A stretch of DNA of 64,000 nt from Pseudoalteromonas piratica. GTDB taxonomy: Bacteria > Pseudomonadota > Gammaproteobacteria > Enterobacterales > Alteromonadaceae. Under the pieces are notes generated by a model. It worked only from the letters and a program-made list of their open reading frames with translations. It had not been told where the DNA came from and did not search any database. Position 1 is the stretch's first letter, and each line of letters opens with the position of its first letter. The DNA lies in NCBI RefSeq assembly GCF_000788395.1, contig NZ_CP009889.1, forward strand, positions 744,001-808,000, read 5' to 3'. Of this stretch, positions 62,289-64,000 are shown piece after piece. Made by a program: the position numbers and the translations under genes.

Positions 62289-63367
62289 CAGGTAATCGCG
62301 ATATCTAAATCAAATATATCAGCAATTTCTTCGCCGACAGCCGATTTATCATCTGTCATATCGTCAATGATCTTGTCAGCATCAGGGTGGAGCTCTACGA
62401 AGGTGCCATTCGCTAGGTAGCGTGCTTTTCTAATTTTGGCCCAAGGATAGGCTAAGCCTAATGATAAGCCAATTGCAATGAGGTTGAAAAACACTAAACG
62501 GGCATATTGCATTTCACTGATTGTTGACTCGAACTGAACGACATCTTTGATTTCACTGTTAGCAAAGTTGTGTGAACGAATTCGCGATTGATAAATGCCC
62601 GTGATTAAACTAAACATACCCACGTATAATAGTGCACTAATTGGTCCTAAAATAAATGCAGCAGCACTTAAACCATTCGGGTCTAAATTCGCTGTATCAG
62701 CGGTTGCACCAAATATTGCTGCGCCAATACCAATGACAATTGCGAAGCCAAACATAGCGCCTACTGAAACAGCGAAAACAAGCAGAAAAGCAATGTAGTA
62801 GTCGACTGCAGAAAGCTCAGTTTGTAATTGACGATCGCCATAAGTGGTATTGCTAATGATGTATTCATTAATCTTTTTTACGACCCAAGGCATTAACAGG
62901 TAAAGGGTAAAGACTGCTAAAACAGGCAGAACAATAAAATATAAAAATGCTTCGCCATAATTACCTTTAAAACCAAAACGCACATTTCGATAGCTGGTCA
63001 TTTTATTTTGGAATCGCATGCTGCGATTAATCACCCATGGCATCAAAAACATGGCAATCAGCATAATAAATAAGCCGAGAATCGGAACAAATTGCACTGA
63101 ACCCATATAAATAACAAATAATACAAATGCGATTATCCGACCTATCAAAATCTGCATGGGGTTTGCTAAGTAGCTGAACTGATGTCCTTCAATGCTTGTA
63201 TTACTATAGAAATAACGGTGGGTACGGACTTTGGCCCAGGCAGAATAAATACCTAGGGTTAAGATTGTAAGCACAATATTAACTATCCAAATTGAAAAAA
63301 ATTGGCCTGTTTCACCCGAAAATTGAACTTGTGAACGGCGAGTTTGAGACTGTGTGTTTAGTTCCAT
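62288..63367 (-). CDS. yjgN: YjgN/DUF898-family membrane protein
   Basis: A 359-residue protein with about six to eight membrane helices. It opens QVQFSGETGQFFSIWIVNIV with LTLGIYSAWAKVRTHRYFYS and repeats a similar block near the C-terminus (FFNLIAIGLSLGLAYPWAKI with RKARYLANGTF), the duplicated layout of DUF898/YjgN proteins. The function is unknown. An AGGAAAGG Shine-Dalgarno precedes the ATG. It forms a coupled pair with the M48 protease gene, so the two probably act on one process in the inner membrane. Confidence 0.88.
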   Translation of the reverse strand: MELNTQSQTRRSQVQFSGETGQFFSIWIVNIVLTILTLGIYSAWAKVRTHRYFYSNTSIEGHQFSYLANPMQILIGRIIAFVLFVIYMGSVQFVPILGLFIMLIAMFLMPWVINRSMRFQNKMTSYRNVRFGFKGNYGEAFLYFIVLPVLAVFTLYLLMPWVVKKINEYIISNTTYGDRQLQTELSAVDYYIAFLLVFAVSVGAMFGFAIVIGIGAAIFGATADTANLDPNGLSAAAFILGPISALLYVGMFSLITGIYQSRIRSHNFANSEIKDVVQFESTISEMQYARLVFFNLIAIGLSLGLAYPWAKIRKARYLANGTFVELHPDADKIIDDMTDDKSAVGEEIADIFDLDIAIT

Positions 63368-63742
63368 TAAACCTTTCCTAATTATTATTTTGTTGTAGCT
63401 TTGCTATTGTAAATCATTTAGTTACAAAGTTGAACAGAATCCTTTTAGTGACAGACTATGCATTAACTGTGAATAGATTAGCGTTATGTAAGCTCTTAAA
63501 GTACAAGCATGATTTGACATTTAAATGTGAAAACTCTATTTAGAAGGCATGTAGATTAATGCTTTACATAATCTATTATAAAAATGTGTTTATTTACAAA
63601 ATGTTAATTTGAATATTGGTTTGAATGTTCAGTTTAACTTAAGTCCTAACTAGGCTTGTTGCACTGTTTTTACGTAAAGCACTAATATAATTTTTATAAT
63701 GCATAATTATAATTTAGTTATGTCTGGTTTTAGGAGCCGAAA
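63368..63742. other. 375-bp AT-rich intergenic region
   Basis: This gap between the yjgN-like gene and the divergent arginase-family gene has no open frame I would call. It holds two perfect TATAAT hexamers (63686-63691 and 63695-63700) suited to the rightward gene, though neither has a good -35 at normal spacing. A Shine-Dalgarno AGGAG lies at 63732-63736. The remainder shows no long repeat or RNA gene. Confidence 0.5.
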
Positions 63743-64000
63743 ATGAGCGACACTAAAAAAACATTTATTGAAAAAGTTTCGAACTGTCTTTGTCCACCGG
63801 GTAATGGTGTGTTTACTGTAAACACAGCGAAAGAACGTAAAGAAGCATTACATCAATCAATTTATGGTCAAACAGACAACATAGACACATTATGGCGTGA
63901 CAGCCTCGAGCACATCGAATCAAGCGAATATAAAGCTGTAACCTTAGGCATTAGCTCTGATTGTGGTGGCGGTATTTTACGTGGTGCTAACTGGGGCCCA
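63743..64000 (+). CDS. Arginase-family (ureohydrolase-like) protein, C-terminus beyond the window
   Basis: The first 86 residues are visible, and the frame is open to the last base. An AGGAG Shine-Dalgarno 6 bases upstream supports the ATG at 63743. The segment TLGISSDCGGGILRGANWGP near the edge matches the N-terminal strand and loop of the arginase/agmatinase/formiminoglutamase fold (GxPSDxGGGxxxGAxxGP type). The metal-binding DxHxD motifs lie beyond the window. The first 60 residues are longer than in typical members, including cysteines in NCLCPPGNG. The substrate cannot be told. Confidence 0.7.
   Translation, partial: MSDTKKTFIEKVSNCLCPPGNGVFTVNTAKERKEALHQSIYGQTDNIDTLWRDSLEHIESSEYKAVTLGISSDCGGGILRGANWGP

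Overview
The window is chromosomal DNA of an AT-rich marine gammaproteobacterium. Ugd, YbiT, EfpL/YeiP, Udp, Cdd, Tdk and RlmF all read as close relatives of the enterobacterial proteins, while the TonB receptor, S9 peptidase, DUF4785, DUF2164 and TMEM143/DUF3754 content fits the Alteromonadales, most likely Pseudoalteromonas or a near relative. Genus is inferred from protein character only. I see no rRNA, tRNA, CRISPR array, insertion sequence, integrase or phage gene. Coding density is high and the genes sit in short operons on both strands.

Layout. 1-5.1 kb: a cut LysE-type exporter with a divergent Lrp/AsnC regulator, a secreted lipase-like protein paired with a DUF4785 protein behind a perfect 18-bp hairpin, and a chemoreceptor. 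5.1-12.2 kb (mostly minus): a COQ8-like ABC1 kinase, an S9 peptidase and a TonB receptor, divergent from a cytochrome c/PQQ sugar dehydrogenase. 12.4-20.4 kb: a STAS-like protein, YbiT, an orphan iron-binding protein with a Fur-like site, a GGDEF-EAL protein, a membrane protein, a dienelactone hydrolase-like protein and DUF2164. 20.6-24.8 kb: an RND adaptor/pump pair behind a Fur-like site. 24.9-31.5 kb: TMEM143/TerB-like/HExxH genes, a Tat-exported PhoD phosphatase, a nitroreductase and a LysR regulator. 31.7-39.3 kb: a GAF histidine kinase, RidA, a TPR protein, DUF2960-like, MAPEG, TrmK, an FMN reductase, an RmlD-like SDR, DUF481 and GNAT.

39.5-49.5 kb: EfpL, Ugd plus a UDP-glucuronate epimerase-like enzyme, thymidine kinase, RlmF, a hydrolase, a LETM1-like mini protein, an M17 aminopeptidase, then a tightly overlapping PilZ / ParA / ribbon-helix-helix operon downstream of a FabH-type synthase. 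49.5-53 kb: a RegB/RegA-like redox two-component pair with an overlapping zinc-ribbon gene, then a roughly 110-nt leader that appears to fold as a three-way junction before a TTG-started small membrane protein and an outer-membrane barrel-like protein. 53-64 kb: a GGDEF-EAL / Sel1 / FKBP operon, a DUF3313 lipoprotein, nucleoside salvage (Cdd, Udp), cobyric acid synthase, DUF962, an NTF2-like secreted protein, YjgN plus an M48 protease, and the start of an arginase-family gene.

The two places I would examine first are the PilZ-ParA-RHH operon (46989-48269), which looks like a type Ib partition cassette with a c-di-GMP receptor gene in front, and the structured leader at about 51640-51746. Both are inferences from sequence; no database or folding program was used.
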